Assembly: GCA_945859605.1 (NCBI GenBank)
Contig: OX243814.1
Span: forward strand, 22,934,345-22,998,344
Length of the DNA: 64,000 nt
From: Lumbricus rubellus
Taxonomy: Eukaryota > Annelida > Clitellata > Crassiclitellata > Lumbricidae
Direction: 5' to 3'
Shown: piece after piece, positions 1 through 11,000 of the stretch
Layout: the number at the start of each line of letters is the position of its first letter
How positions within the stretch are numbered: the stretch's first letter is position 1
The notes under the pieces: model-generated
Told to the model about the DNA's origin: nothing
Seen by the model: the letters and a program-made list of their open reading frames with translations, nothing else
The model's database searches: none
Made by a program: the position numbers and the translations under genes

Positions 1-1560
1 AGATTTTCCCCCAAAAAACAGAAACACAGACGAAAGCAATCGCTCTCTTCAAGAAGGAGTTCTTCCTGTGACCCAGAAGAGGTCCATCCTCGTTCCGGTG
101 ATCAAGGCAAATGGTCTTGATAATGCTGAGCCTAACAATTTCAGGCCAATAGCAAATGTTTCATTTATGTCAAAAATAATTGAGAAGATTGTTGCTACAC
201 AGAAAACGAAAAAAAATAGCCTTCTCCCAATTTTCCAATCAGGCTTTCGCAAGGGCCATTCCACAGAAACTCTACTTGTCCGCCTTCTATCTGACATCTA
301 GCCTCTAGGGTGCTATCGATAGCCTAGATCCCAGATTACTCTCCTCTCACTGTTTGATGTAAGCTCTGCATTTGACACTGTAGATCATGACATCCTCTTG
401 CAGCGCTTATCGATTTCTTTCGGCCTCTCTGGTAACGCACTTGATTGGCTTGCTTCGTTTTTGCAGGACCGCTCCTTCATGGTAGCTTATGGATCCACTA
501 AGTCCTCATGGGTCCCTGCTCCAATAGGTTTGCCTCAAGGTTCCGTTCTTGGACCCCTCCTTTACATAATTTACACTGCCGATCTGGGCTCCCTGCTGAC
601 AGCTATGGATGTCCACAGCCAATCTTATGCTGACGACCTGCAAGCTTATGTCCACTGTCTGGCGGTTCATGCTGACGCAGCGGTTGGAACAATAAGCCAG
701 ACTATAGTAACCCTGCAGTCCTGGATGTCCTCAAACCGCCTGCGCCTTAACCCTAATAAGACTCAGCTTATCTGGCTTGGAACGCCCCAGCAGCTTTCCA
801 AAATTGATTTAGCTTTCCTATCCTTGAAGTATCCACATTTCACTTTTTCCACTTCTGTCTGGAATTTGGGAGTCATCCTTGACCAGGAACTCACATTTAC
901 GCGGCACATTAACCTTCTGTGTCGCAGCTGTTACTACCAGCTTCGGCAGCTCAATGTCATTTCCCGCTCTTTGACTCCTAGCGCAGCCTCAACACTTGTT
1001 CATGCATTTGTAGTTTCGCGCTTGGACTACTGCAGTTCCATATACGGTGGGCTTCCAGCCTCTCGGGTGGGGCCCCTAAATAGGGTCCTGCGCACTGCTG
1101 CCCGCCTCATAGGCCGCATTCCCAAATTTGGCCGAGTCTCCGAGTACATGCGGGATGTACTCCACTGGCTCCCTTACCCACAGCGCATTACGTACAGAAT
1201 TTCCGTATTGGTCCGGCGCTGCTTTGAGGGTTTGGCTCCTTTATACTTGCAGGAGCTCTGTTGCTCGACCACGCACGTTCAACGCCGCTGCTCTCTCCGC
1301 TCAGCTGCGCAAGCGGAACTTATTGTTCCACGCTCTCGGACTGCAATCAGGCAGCGCCGTGCTTTCTCCGTGGCTGGCCCTGCGACCTGGAATGAGCTCC
1401 CTGTTATCCTTCGTCAAATACCTATTAGCCTTTCTACTTCTACTTCATTTCTTTCTCTTCTCAAAACTGTCTTATTCGACCGGGGTTGGACTGGGAGCGC
1501 TCCTGAGTAGTAACCTTGAAGGAGCGCTATATCAAATTCTCAGTAAATAAATATAAAAAA
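1..1560 (+). mobile_element. 5'-truncated CR1/L2-like non-LTR retrotransposon, degenerate
   Basis: The C-terminal part of a LINE reverse transcriptase is readable in one frame from 68 to 1510. Motifs visible are a FRPIANVSFMSKIIEK region, SAFDTVDHDIL near 370, LPQGSVLGPLLY near 530 and the catalytic SYADDLQAY near 630. The C-terminal tail contains RAFSVAGPATWNELP and ends GWTGSAPE. Two in-frame TAG stops (299-301 and about 320) split the reading frame, and the endonuclease part is missing or outside the window, so this copy is dead. The 3' end (about 1490-1535) can form a stem in which AGCGCTCC pairs with GGAGCGCT, followed by an A-rich tail to about 1575. The same 3' end recurs several times in the window. 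Clade assignment (CR1/L2 rather than another group) is inference from motif style. Confidence 0.85.
398..1510 (+). pseudogene. LINE reverse transcriptase, C-terminal fragment
   Basis: Longest open part of the LINE above, 370 codons. It carries the RT palm motifs LPQGSVLGP and YADD and the thumb/C-terminal region typical of CR1/L2-like ORF2. It cannot be a full protein: the fingers subdomain upstream (68-301) is separated by two in-frame stops and no endonuclease domain is present. The same C-terminal motif (RRAFSxxGPA) is found in minus-strand remnants at 12.7-13.06 and 19.65-19.88 kb. Confidence 0.8.
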
Positions 1561-1789
1561 AGCAAAAAAAACACAGATCTAGGTGGGAAAACACAGCTGT
1601 GGCATCACTGGACGTAATTGTAGGATTCAATTGCGTCAAAAACGTGACCCCGGGCTATATATAAATAAGAGGTTGTCATTTTGTTAAGATAGCAGGTTTC
1701 AAAGTTTCGGTCGCAGTGTAGAAATTAAAAAATCTAAACAAATGTAATACACTCTGAAGTTTTAAACTACAATGCATGACTATACCAGC

Positions 1790-2350
1790 ATTGAAAATGA
1801 GCAATTTTTGTTAGATGGCAGGTTGAAAGCTTACCATTACAGTAGGCTATGGAAAAATTTAAACAATGGGGAGGAGACAATCATTATTCTAGCCTATTCA
1901 AGTCTTAATTAAAGCATGTCTTTCAGCCAAGAAATTTAGAGAAATTTCGTTAAAATGGTAGCCTAAAATGCTACTGTTGCAGTGTGGACATTTTAAAAGA
2001 TTTGATGATGTGGAGAACATAGAACTTTTTTAGCATGCAGTTATTGACAAAAATTATAGGCATCGCCTAATGTGCAGTTCTAAATGGATTTATACAGTTT
2101 TAAAAGCACTTCTGTGCAGCTAACTACACTAAAGACTAAGAGCTAGCAAACAAAAGCCTGAAACGTGCTTTATAGCTGATGTCAACAGTTAGGCCTAATA
2201 ATGCGTTGGTTTCTGGGGTTCCGCCTTACACCCCGCTGGGGAAGCTTATCACGCTCCCCAGAGGGCCCAGACGCCCTAATTCGTCACCCGCAGCTTCGCG
2301 CCTTCGGCGCTTGAAACTTGAGCACCCCAGGAAAATGTTCTGGTTGCGCC
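1790..2350 (+). repeat. dispersed repeat family R, copy 1 (partial)
   Basis: Unclassified interspersed repeat. The part near 1935-2000 resembles 5600-5665. The part at 2130-2345, with a GC-rich palindromic core (GGGGAAGCTTATCACGCTCCCC) followed by GCTTCGCGCCTTCGGCGC, matches copies at about 5.8-6.31 kb (same strand), 25.0-25.09 kb and 53.19-53.72 kb (opposite strand). No protein is visible. One end in other copies (TGGCGGCGCCAGGATTT) looks hAT-like, but no target-site duplication was found, so the class is open. Confidence 0.55.
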
Positions 2351-2392
2351 CCTGCCTACATTCATTCTTTCGGTCTGAATACATTGGTGTAG

Positions 2393-2640
2393 GCCTACAT
2401 AGCGACTCTTCAACTAGGCTACTCAGAGGCGCTCCCAACCTCAGCGCGGCGCCGCGACCAAATAAAACTGCCCTAAGATCAGATAGGAAAGCCTGAGTAT
2501 ATAGGACTTTTAGCAAGGAAGCGGAGTGTCAGAGGAAGGCCATTCCAGATTGAGAGAGTGGCAGTCCTACCACCGAGAAAGCACGGCCCGGGTGCTTGTA
2601 TAGGCCAAATGGAAGTATAAACTTACAGTACGCGCCTACG
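2393..2640 (-). mobile_element. LINE 3'-end fragment
   Basis: Read on the minus strand this carries the CR1/L2-like 3' end (GGGAGCGCCTCTGAGTAG followed by a GCGCTA stem partner) preceded by a remnant of the C-terminal coding region (GRAFSVVG). It matches the 3' end of the LINE at 1-1560. Heavily mutated. Confidence 0.6.
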
Positions 2641-2740
2641 AGCAGATCGACTTTGTTCAGTCGAACGAAAGGAGCGGAAATAGATATAGGCCTAGCGAGC
2701 GTAGGAATATCTGTGCGGACGTTTCTTCTACGCTCTTCTC

Positions 2741-3037
2741 TGTATGTATGTATGTATGTATGTATGTATGTATGTATGTATGTATGTATGTATGTATGTA
2801 TGTATGTATGTATGTATGTATGTAGCCTATGTATGTATGTATGTATGTATGTATGTATGTATGTATGTATGTATGTATGTAGCCTATGTATGTATGTATG
2901 TATGTATGTATGTATGTATGTATGTATGTATGTATGTATGTATGTATGTATGTATGTATGTATGTATGTATGTATGTATGTATGTATGTATGTATGTATG
3001 TATGTATGTATGTATGTATGTATGTATGTATGTATGC
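2741..3037. repeat. (TATG)n tetranucleotide microsatellite
   Basis: About 297 bp of TATG/TGTA repeats with two identical interruptions (TAGCCTATG, near 2824 and 2881). Because 4 is not a multiple of 3, every frame is open and gives spurious poly(MYVC/HTYI) reading frames; these are not genes. Confidence 0.98.
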
Positions 3038-3917
3038 ATATTCGTTTAATGAGTAAAAACAGGTTGGCAAACCGCAACGTGCTTGAGCCTGGTACATTGA
3101 GACAGACAAAAATTAATTTAATTTATGATTTAAATAATAATATTAAAGTGAGTTTTGGAATCGATAGTTAGACTATTACTTAGTAATAAGTATATTTGAA
3201 AAGAACTCTAGAGACAAAGTTCCGATCATCATCTTTGCTCGGAAGTTCAAAAAATTGTGCATAGGCCTGAGATCGACTTGGACGACGGTTATTCTTTGGC
3301 GGGAAAAGACCTCGAAGGACCAGCTGGAGTTAATTAAGTCGTTTATCGCCAGTGCATGCAGCAGTCGGTCCTCAGCTAAACCGACTCGCATTGCAACAGT
3401 TGCGGCACCACCTGAAGGCCAGTGAAGGGACTCAAGGGAGGTAACCAATTAATAGCCTAGGCCTACGCACCGTTCTTTTATGAGCAGTCTCTCGAGTCTC
3501 TGTCGATCAGCGGCTGTAGTATTGTCCCACCAGGCAGCAACAGTAGGCCTACTGTTGTTGCCTCTGTCACGGCGTAGGCCTACATGGCTGTTTGGAGGCA
3601 GACCATTTGCTCATAGTAACTGCAGAGCATAGACCCTAAAGAGAACTTGCACAGAATTCCAGGATCTCATTGACATTATGGGGTCCAGGGCCTACTACGC
3701 CATGGGGGGATGGAATCAGACTGCTTCCAATTTGGGCCAGGGGGGGAAAAGTTTCCCCCCCTAATGATAAAGTTGAGTATAGAAGATTTTCTCCTGAACA
3801 TTTTCCCCTAGGTATTTCCTAGCATCTGCCATGGACTTCTTTCTGGTAAATTCCTTGAAAAATACCCTCCTCGTCATAACACAGGGTAAATCTTCATTTA
3901 TTTTGACTTTTGCTTAA
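3038..3917. other. non-coding, no gene seen
   Basis: AT-rich unique-looking sequence with several AGGCCTA motifs. Segment 3730-3915 (poly-G/C runs, then TAATGATAAA, then a stretch ending in GCTTAACAC) is a diverged duplicate of 4230-4445. The MITE at 3926-4155 separates the two halves. Confidence 0.5.
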
Positions 3918-3925
3918 CACTCACT

Positions 3926-4155
3926 CAAGGGCGGATCCAGGGGGGCCAATCCGGCCATGGCCCCCATTTAGAAATGCCCATGTATCGTGGCCCCCCCCCC
4001 ATTTGGTTTCAGTGGCTGTTGAAATGGTATGATTTACTGCCGGATGACTAAAAAAAGGTCATCAACTGTTTTTGCGGATGCGATTTTTTTCTTTGAACCA
4101 AGGTCTCAAGAAATTTTTGGCCCCACCCCGTCCAAAGTTTCTGTATCCGCCCTTG
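3926..4155. mobile_element. hAT-type MITE, family N1, with perfect 8-bp TSD
   Basis: A 230-bp non-autonomous element with terminal inverted repeats CAAGGGCGGATCCAG / CTGTATCCGCCCTTG. It is flanked by a perfect 8-bp direct repeat CACTCACT (3918-3925 and 4156-4163). TIRs beginning CA-GGG with an 8-bp TSD are the hAT signature. A second copy is at 57446-57753. Confidence 0.9.
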
Positions 4156-4163
4156 CACTCACT

Positions 4164-5380
4164 TAAATTCGTTCCTGCACCTCCATCACATTCGCACCCA
4201 TCAGGGCCTGCCACGTGTAGGGGGAAGTAAGTAGCCTGATCCAACTTGTGCCAGAAGGAAATTCCCCCCCCCTCTTCCCCTCTTATGATAAATGGGCATA
4301 AGAGAGTTTCTTCTGGACATCTCCCCAGCATCTTCCTCTGTACCACCCCTCCCCCACACCCACGGTAAATTTAAAAATGGAAGGTTCTTCCCGTCATCTC
4401 AAGGGTAGATCTTAATTTAGTATAACCTTTGCTTTACAGCCACTTAAATTTGTCTCTGCACCTATTTGGCACTCACTTTCACAACTCATAATTTATTACA
4501 TTAATTGTTAAAATGTTGTTAAAGTATATTTTATATCTACTGACACTGCATTGTTTTTATAACAGGCTATAGGTCTCAAATAAAATGAACGATATTTTAA
4601 TATCCCTAATGAATTTTAGTGATATGAGGCAGGGAAGCAACAGTGAATTAATACTTTTGTTTCTAGTAAACGTTTTTGCCTGTTTGAGTAAACATTAATA
4701 ATGCAATACAAGATTGGTTGCTCAACAATTGAAGTTCAAAATCAAGTTAAGCAATTGATGCTTGCTAAAAACAAGTTTATGTAGTTCATTATTTTGAGAT
4801 GAAATTTTTAACCATTGAACTAATTAGAAAATAGTTTTTTGAACCTAAAGTTAGATTTAGGATGTTAATGTCAACGACTCTATGTGGCATGTACAATTGT
4901 ACATGTCTTTGTGTTACTTAAATGACTTATAAATTCCACCCTCAAACATTAAAGCACTAGTGAAGTCAGAACAAATGCAAATTGCATACACGCGCACATG
5001 GGTAGCCTACATTTGAGGAAAATGTTCAGGGAATTGTCCTGCTGAAACGCTCTGGTGGAATCCAGAGAAGAAATTACGGGGAGTGTTCCGGGGAAATGTC
5101 CATGGGATTTGTCTGGATCCCAAAATGGATGTTGCTGAGCATTGTACAACTGACAGTAGACTAGCCTACTCAATTTGATATACCAAAAGAGTTGATAGGC
5201 TATTTTGCTGAATTATGGACCTTTCCAAATTTCACAGGACTACTACAATGTTAAACGCACTGTTAACCCATAATGAGAAATTTTATAATGTTACCATTAT
5301 ATTGTGCAAATAAAAAAAATTAAATGACGGGGACAGGCTATTTTATGATATCCTAAACCACGTTTCTGAGCATTGAATTC
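4164..5380. other. non-coding, no gene seen
   Basis: The duplicate of 3730-3915 lies at 4230-4445. The remainder is AT-rich with no credible exon, RNA gene or recognisable transposon end. Confidence 0.5.
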
Positions 5381-6320
5381 ACGAGCAATTTTGTGAAAAT
5401 GGCAGCATAAAAAGGTACAATTAGAGTGTGCAAATCCCAAAGAGTGAAAAACAACTTGGATGCAAATTCAAAGGGACTAGGTCTAGGAGGTCAACCCCTA
5501 AATGCGGCTCTGCCCACAAAAAAAATCGGAAAATATCTACAACTGCTTGCTTCGTAGCCTAATAGGAAAGCTAGACAGTGATCAACAATCAGCACTGAAA
5601 TTATGAGCATTTTCGTTAAATGACAGTCTAAACTGCTACCATTGAAGCGTGAAAATTTAAAAAAAACATTTAGATAGCCTAATGGGGAGAGGCATATCGC
5701 CTCCCCCAAACTCATTCCTCTGCTAGTGGCTCAACACTAAGCAATAGTTGCAAAATACACAAAAGTATAGGCTATAGGCCTTCACAGAATTAGTTTTTAA
5801 AATTAGGAAATTACACACTTTGGGTGGGTTGAGCCCGTAAAACCCCCTACATATGACATGCCCCTAGGGTTTTCCTATACAATAGACCTACCCATATGCC
5901 AGTGTACTTATAAACTTGTTAGGCTATAGGCCTAAACTTTTAACTTTGTGATCATTGTAAAGAGGAAACCCATTTCTTTTACAATAAAATTTTGACATTC
6001 TTATACTGGTAGTCTCTGCGACTCTGCAAAACGACTTCTTATTGAAGTTTTCATGATTTTATTGTTCATAAATAGCTGGCAAAAGGGCCTTTAAAAGGGC
6101 TCCAGTTGAGGTCGACATTGCTAAAAATGCGTTGGTGGCTGGGGCTCCGCCCCAGACCCCGCTGGGGGAGCTTACGACGCTCCCCCCAGACCCCCTAGTC
6201 GCTATGGGCTTCGTGCCTTCGGCACTTGCAGCTTCGCGCCTTCGGCGCGAGCAATATAGGCTAAAAAATTTCTTAGGGGGGGATTGCTTCCACCTTACAG
6301 GGGGGGATAGTAGGCCCTGA
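5380..6320 (+). repeat. dispersed repeat family R, copy 2 (longest plus-strand copy)
   Basis: The block 5820-6310 aligns by eye over about 500 bp with the reverse complement of 53190-53720. Shared landmarks are GGGTGGGTTGA, CTTATAAACTTGT, CTGCGACTCTGCAAAAC, GATTTTATTGTTCAT and the palindromic pair GGGGCTCCGCCCC / GGGGGAGCTTACGACGCTCC, then GCCTTCGGCACTTGC. The upstream part 5600-5665 matches copy 1. No coding potential. Confidence 0.65.
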
Positions 6321-6788
6321 TGGGGTCCTACGTACACTTAGGTCGATCGTGCTGCAAGATCCTAGAATCCGCATTGTGTCGACGCGTTCCATTGCATCAA
6401 GTATTAGAGGAGATCAGGAGTCGAAGCATTGCTGCATCTAGTTGCCGTCATGTAGCCTATGCTATAGGCCTATGTCTGCTTAAGTATTAGGCCTATTCAT
6501 AGGACCAGTGTCTCAAGTAGCCTCTAGGGTCCAGTAGGCTAGGCCTATAGTATTAGCATCACATGATCAGTATCTCAAGTAGGGTCTTGATATATAAACA
6601 GGAATGAAAGTCGTATGGAGTAGCCTATGCTATAGGCCTATAGCATATATCCAATGTGCAACTACCAGCAGGCCACCACACAACAATTTATGCGGATATT
6701 AAATTATGATGTTTACTTTCTACAGGAAACTTTTAAAATCTGAAACTTTAAATTATTCGTCATAGCTATTATTCTTCATAGCTGCAGT

Positions 6789-6935
6789 CAGGGTGAGAAT
6801 TGCCGGGGGGTTGGGGGGGGGGGTTCAACCCCCCAGTCATTTTTAGAGCCCCATGTTAAAGTATGTTTTTCAAACCCCAATTTCAAGTTTATCATAGGCC
6901 AACCCCCCAGTTATTTTTGCAAAATTCTCATACTG
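6789..6935. mobile_element. foldback hAT-type MITE with perfect 8-bp TSD
   Basis: A 147-bp palindromic element with termini CAGGGTGAGAATT / AATTCTCATACTG (reverse complement CAGTATGAGAATT), internal G10/C-run arms, and a perfect 8-bp TSD GCTGCAGT at 6781-6788 and 6936-6943. hAT class is inferred from the CAG start and TSD length. Confidence 0.85.
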
Positions 6936-7260
6936 GCTGCAGTGAAAGACAATGTCAGCAAGAAGTTAGTCGTAGACTGCAAGATCTTTAATGACTTAAT
7001 GAGCACGACAAGGGACAGGAAAAACTCTGGACATTAACGGTCCATTCATGACATGTATAGCCAACCGTCACGATGCGACGATAGCGACATGACATGACAA
7101 CTTTGACAAGATCTTTGGTTATACTATCTGTCCGCCAGGGGCGCTGCGGCGAAATCATTCTAACTTGTCATTTCGACATCTCATCATTAGGAGTTTCCCT
7201 TGTATTGTGTCTTGTGACTTTATTTACAAATGACAGTCAGATGCCTTGATCAATATCCAC

Positions 7261-7951
7261 CAGTGATACCGCTCCTTGGCTTTTTTCCCAAGATCTTGGC
7301 TTTTTCAATCGTATCTTGGGATCTTGGCTTTTTTCCAAAGAACCTTGGCTTTTTTACTTGGCTTTTTTTCTGCCCACTATATAACAATAATCTTAGCAAT
7401 AATCCACTAAATAACAATAATTTAAGCAATAACCTACTAAATAACAATAATCTTAGCAGTAATATAACCATGGCTCCATCTACTGACTAGTATTTGTCCG
7501 ACTTATTATTATTCTCTGAACTGTTTGCTCTCTGCATACGATGAAGATAAATAAAAGTTGATCAATAACAATAGACATTAATCTTTAAAATGCAAACAAA
7601 TCAGCTTTAGTGGCTCACAAGATCACACAAAAGCACACGAAAAATTTCTGAACTCAACAAAACAACAACTAAAGTAAAGAAGACGTTTATTTCTCAAAAA
7701 GAGCGCACTATGTTCCTAAATATTGTTAGTATGTTAGAAAATCAGCGAACGGAACCAATTATTAACAATTTAACATACATTAATTTCAGAATTAATTATA
7801 CATGATTTCATAAACATCGCAATTTATAGGATAAAATAGCTTCTTTTTCAATAAAAATAGGTGACATGGCCAAAAATTATTAACTTGGCTTTTCTTGGCT
7901 TTTTTAAAGACCCCATCTTGGCTTTTCTTAAATTTTAGAGCGGTATCACTG
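7261..7951. mobile_element. hAT-type MITE with subterminal CTTGGCTTTT repeats, next to the GH3 start
   Basis: A 691-bp element with TIRs CAGTGATACCGCT / AGCGGTATCACTG and a perfect 8-bp TSD ATATCCAC (7253-7260 and 7952-7959). Several CTTGGCTTTTTT motifs lie just inside both ends, like the subterminal transposase-binding repeats of hAT elements. The middle holds a short tandem array (AATAACAATAAT units, 7380-7455). It ends about 130 bp upstream of the GH3 start codon, so it probably interrupts that gene's promoter or 5' leader. Confidence 0.88.
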
Positions 7952-8080
7952 ATATCCACATAACAACGCTTTATGGGCGTACCTGCGTCACGCTCAGGAA
8001 CCTGCCTGCCTGTATTGTGTTAGGAGATCGCTTCAGTTGTTTCAACTCTCGTGAATCTCATTCTGGTGGCCAGGGACATG

Positions 8081-11000
8081 ATGGGTAGTAAGAGGTTGCT
8101 TACTTTCGTTTGCTTTTTGGCGTTGCTGCGATGGAAAGTCGAAACGCAAAAGCTCTACTTTCGTGACGAGCATCGCTGGAGAGAGGAAGAGCGGTCGGAG
8201 AAAGTAGGCGTCTTTCCATTCCAAGATCCCAGTCTGCCGTGGGACCAAAGAGTGGACGATCTGGTGTCAAGGCTCACCCTCGAAGACATTGTGCCGCAAA
8301 CCGAGGCAGTGTATGGAGGACATACGCCAGCGATTCCGGCCTTAAACATCCTGCCTTACGTCTGGATATCAGAATGCCTTCACGGAGCTGCCGATACGCA
8401 CGGAACTGCGTTTCCACAATCCATTGGATTGGCAGCGACATTTAGGTTATAATGATTATTAATTAATGCCAACTCTGTACCTTCATTGATCCTAAAGTAA
8501 TTAGCTATGCTTGTATTGGTTAATGAAGGGACTTACATATTGGTTGAAACTGTTGACTAACTTTGCTGGGTTTTTTCACACATTCGCTAAGCGCCATTAT
8601 CTAACTGATCGCTTTGAATGTTTATGCAATGCAACTGCACTCTGATATCACCCATCTTGCAGAGTCCAGAAGTACTCCTCGACGCTGCAGATGCAATAGA
8701 TATGCAATTATATTGCAGAGCAATTGTGAGGGAAGGACATGCTCATTAGGGTGGAGTGTCGGTCAATGTGAAAAAAAATATTTCAACTGAACCACTATCA
8801 ATAGGTGGCAAAAGTTGTCATTTGTTATACTGATTCATAATAATGTAAGGGTTATTTGCATCATTTTTAAGTTTTGATGCTCCCCAGAGGGTTTGAATGT
8901 TCAAAAATATAGAATCGCATTTTGCAAAATCGTGCTTTGTATCATATTTGACACAATTAATTATGATCATCCAAAACTACCAGTGCGATTATATTTAATC
9001 CACTCATACACACCAAGATATTAATTGTATAATTAGCATTTGTAATGGTTCAACATTTCCTAAAAATATTTTATCTCCATCTAAAAGTTGCAGAAAATGC
9101 AAATTTAGAAAACGTCAGAAAGAATTGAAATAGGCCCTACAAAGCCATTGACCTATTAATGCTATGGGTTTATAAAAGCAATACTGATTGTTTTGACTGA
9201 CAAAGTAGTGTTAGGCTGAAATTCTAACAGCAATTATAGTCAGCTTTTGTATTGAAATATGGCATTTTTTCACGTGATTCCAGACGGAACACGTATAAAT
9301 CCGTCTCTTGATTTTGCACCGCAAACTGCAGAAGAAGCTTCCGTAACTAGTTTTACACAACGTTCCACTGCCTGTGTGTGGCATGGATACTTTGGAAAGT
9401 CGATCACAGGGGCAGCACCAATGGCAACGAACATCTTAATGTCATTTTCTGAAATGTCTGTGAGAACAGGTGGTACAGTAATTAGGCCTACAGTTTTTTG
9501 CCAGTCTATCAGATCAAAGTAGTCTTCCGCATTGAAACAATGAATTGCCGTACACCTTTGCCTCCAGAATTCTGTGATCTTGCTTTCAATATGCGACGCA
9601 AGCCAAGCTCACGAATGTGTTTTCTGTGATCCGTGACCATGCACAACAGTATGTTTTCTGGATGTGCAAAGAAAGCATTACGAGATATGACTGGATCAAC
9701 GATGGCTTTGTGTTCCTGTGACAGATAACGTGACTTCATAATGGTGTGTAAAACGTGTTTTGCACCATCTTTGCAAGAGCAATTGATCTTTATGGCAAAC
9801 CACATTGGAGCATATACTTTGATGATGTAAGTCACAATGGTTGTCAAATTCACTGAAGGTTCCTTGGTTGAGACATATAGTCGAAGAAGCCGGGTTAGCT
9901 GTTGTGAGCCATCTAGCATGATATATTGCACCTGGATCTTTTCGTGACAACTCCATTGAACATTTACCTAGAATCACAGCCTGACACATGTCGTACAGAT
10001 ACCTTTGGTCAGTACTAAGATCCACATCATTTAAGTCTGGCAATTCACCGTCAATGGCTTGAAATACAGCTACGGGGAGTTTTTCACAAGATACCAGTTG
10101 CCTGCCTAATGGACCTGAAAATGCTCGTGGTCCAGATGTTGCCCCATCTATATACTTCAGGAGATGTCTTAAAGGCAACTCATTTGCATGAAGCTGGCAA
10201 ACCAGCCACTAGCGGTTTATCTAATTCTTGCACGAGCAACCGTATTGTACCGCCAATTCTCCCAGTATTAGCATTTGTTCCATCACAACCAACATTGGCT
10301 ACCAGTTTATCCAAAGATTTGTATCTGTCTTTCAAGAAGGTCATTATGCTGAGTTCGGCATCTTTTGCTGTTCCTGATAAGGGAGCAACATGTCCGATAT
10401 ACTTAGATCCTGGTTCCTCAACCAACGACAAATGTTCTTCCAGTACCTTCCTTTTGTACCACCGAGAACCATGGTTCGTTATTGTTATTGTGCTGTCCTT
10501 TCTTCCATCAAAATACAAACTTTGTACAACGCCATCGAGATGGTTTTTTTTGGATTGGTTGTCGTTTGGCTTGACATATGCTCTTCTAACTTTGCTGCGA
10601 TCGATAACACTTGATGTTTCTTCTTGTGTTATTACACCGAAATCTTGCAAGACTGCTGATGCAATAGCTGAAGCAGCTCTATCGGAGACTTGGTGACGAT
10701 CGCAAGCTCTTGCAAGTGTCGGAAGGTGTACTTTCAACCTTTTTTTCTTCGGTTTCAGACTATTAGGTGTTTGATTTGATTTTCTAGTATGGTTGCCTCG
10801 GACTTCGCTTAACGGAATATCATCATCTGAATCTGATATTGTGATCTGCTTATCTTTCAGTTCTGATAATGTTATCTTATCATCGGCCTCTGGATCCGAT
10901 TCAGGTTGAGAATCACAGTTTTGCTTGGTGGCTTCACAAATATTCATAGATTTGAAGTTTTAAAAGTTTGGCTCCTACCATTATGAACTATACATTTTCA

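Noticed and set aside
2529..3171. Long reading frames of repeated MYVC / HTYI across 2741-3037
   Set aside because: They are translations of the TATG microsatellite; all frames are open because the unit length is not a multiple of three.
6130..6240. Rho-independent-terminator-like GC hairpins
   Set aside because: The hairpins are part of a dispersed repeat present four times in eukaryotic DNA; prokaryotic terminators are not expected.
10109..10696. Plus-strand 195-codon frame opposite the intron-1 transposase
   Set aside because: Antisense shadow; no domain, whereas the minus strand carries conserved motifs.
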